Part shown: piece by piece, positions 63,861 through 64,000 of the stretch | Layout: each line of letters opens with the position of its first letter | Position numbering within the stretch: the stretch's first letter is position 1 | Origin: Promicromonospora umidemergens | GTDB taxonomy: Bacteria; Actinomycetota; Actinomycetes; Actinomycetales; Cellulomonadaceae | Direction: 5' to 3' | NCBI RefSeq assembly: GCF_024171995.1 | Contig: NZ_JAMTCT010000011.1 | Location: 124,001-188,000, forward strand | DNA: 64,000 nt | Translations under genes and position numbers: made by a program | The notes under the pieces: generated by a model | Told to the model about the DNA's origin: nothing | Database searches by the model: none | Seen by the model: the letters and a program-made list of their open reading frames with translations, nothing else

Positions 63861-64000
63861 TCGTTTAAGAAGGTTCTGCTGGAGCTTAACGGTGGGCAAA
63901 GGTGCGATATGCCACGGCGGAACGAGCCGCCGCGGTGCGCGTGGCGTCGACCGGCCCGAGCCGGAGCGGTACGCGCTCGGCACGACCAACGGAGGTCACC
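63861..64000 (+). promoter_or_regulatory. Region after the LacI gene, start of an unseen locus
   Basis: No gene is seen. CGTTTAAG (63862) and CTTAACG (63882) form an imperfect inverted pair, and CGGCGG/CCGCCG forms a small hairpin near 63915-63932. The window ends with ACGGAGGTCACC, which looks like a ribosome site for a gene that begins just outside. Confidence 0.35.

Overview
The window is high-GC (about 70-73 percent), densely coded actinobacterial DNA with many GTG starts, overlapping ATGA stop/start junctions and probable leaderless promoters. The gene content (carbohydrate ABC permeases, LacI regulators, an LppM-type lipoprotein, ClpB with a HAIR-like operator, and an fba, DUF3151, purA, purD run) suggests a Micrococcales member, perhaps Promicromonosporaceae or Cellulomonadaceae. 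The family is an inference. I saw no rRNA, tRNA, CRISPR array, insertion sequence or prophage.

Layout. 1-1.7 kb: the end of a sugar ABC transporter operon (two permeases, the first cut by the window edge). 1.7-4.1 kb: alkylation-repair pair (ogt and an Ada-AlkA fusion that carries a perfect 26-bp inverted repeat inside its coding sequence). 4.2-10 kb: a giant zinc-ribbon, multi-spanning membrane protein with tandem internal repeats. 10-14.1 kb: hydrolase, LppM lipoprotein, and an ArsR regulator with an MFS transporter. 14.1-14.5 kb: a non-coding array of GAACCGCA motifs, part of it an 83-bp-arm inverted repeat. 14.5-21 kb: a malonate-like utilisation locus (TauE and FadR diverging from a MatC-like carrier, a CaiB/BaiF CoA-transferase and a fused carboxyltransferase), then a second TauE and a small kinase. 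21.5-28.5 kb: clpB, a DUF5937 regulator, a septum-formation protein, exonuclease III and a gene remnant. 28.5-33.6 kb: peptide/nickel-type ABC importer with a permease-ATPase-ATPase fusion. 33.7-38.7 kb: subtilase, small proteins, rhodanese. 38.8-44.2 kb: CitAB-type two-component system diverging from a tctCBA tricarboxylate transporter. 44.2-49.3 kb: SDR, corA remnant, pyrE, unknown membrane protein, HAD phosphatase, DUF368/PopT and TrmH-type methyltransferase.

49.3-52.4 kb holds the most unusual unit: a tight four-gene operon of a secreted repeat protein, an amidoligase, an ECF sigma factor, and a membrane-anchored protein whose outer domain is a close paralogue of the secreted protein. It ends at a clean hairpin. 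It looks like a self-contained signalling and peptide/protein-modification system that I cannot match to a described pathway. 52.4-60.4 kb: class II aldolase, a SpoIIE-phosphatase/HATPase switch protein with an STAS antagonist gene on each side, DUF3151, purA and purD. 60.4-64 kb: an orphan sugar-binding-domain/PAS sensor diverging from a LacI regulator.

Themes across the window: long-stem palindromes at gene ends (two share arm sequence, one sits inside a gene), and about nine genes whose start lies 6-9 nt after a -10-like hexamer, consistent with leaderless mRNA.
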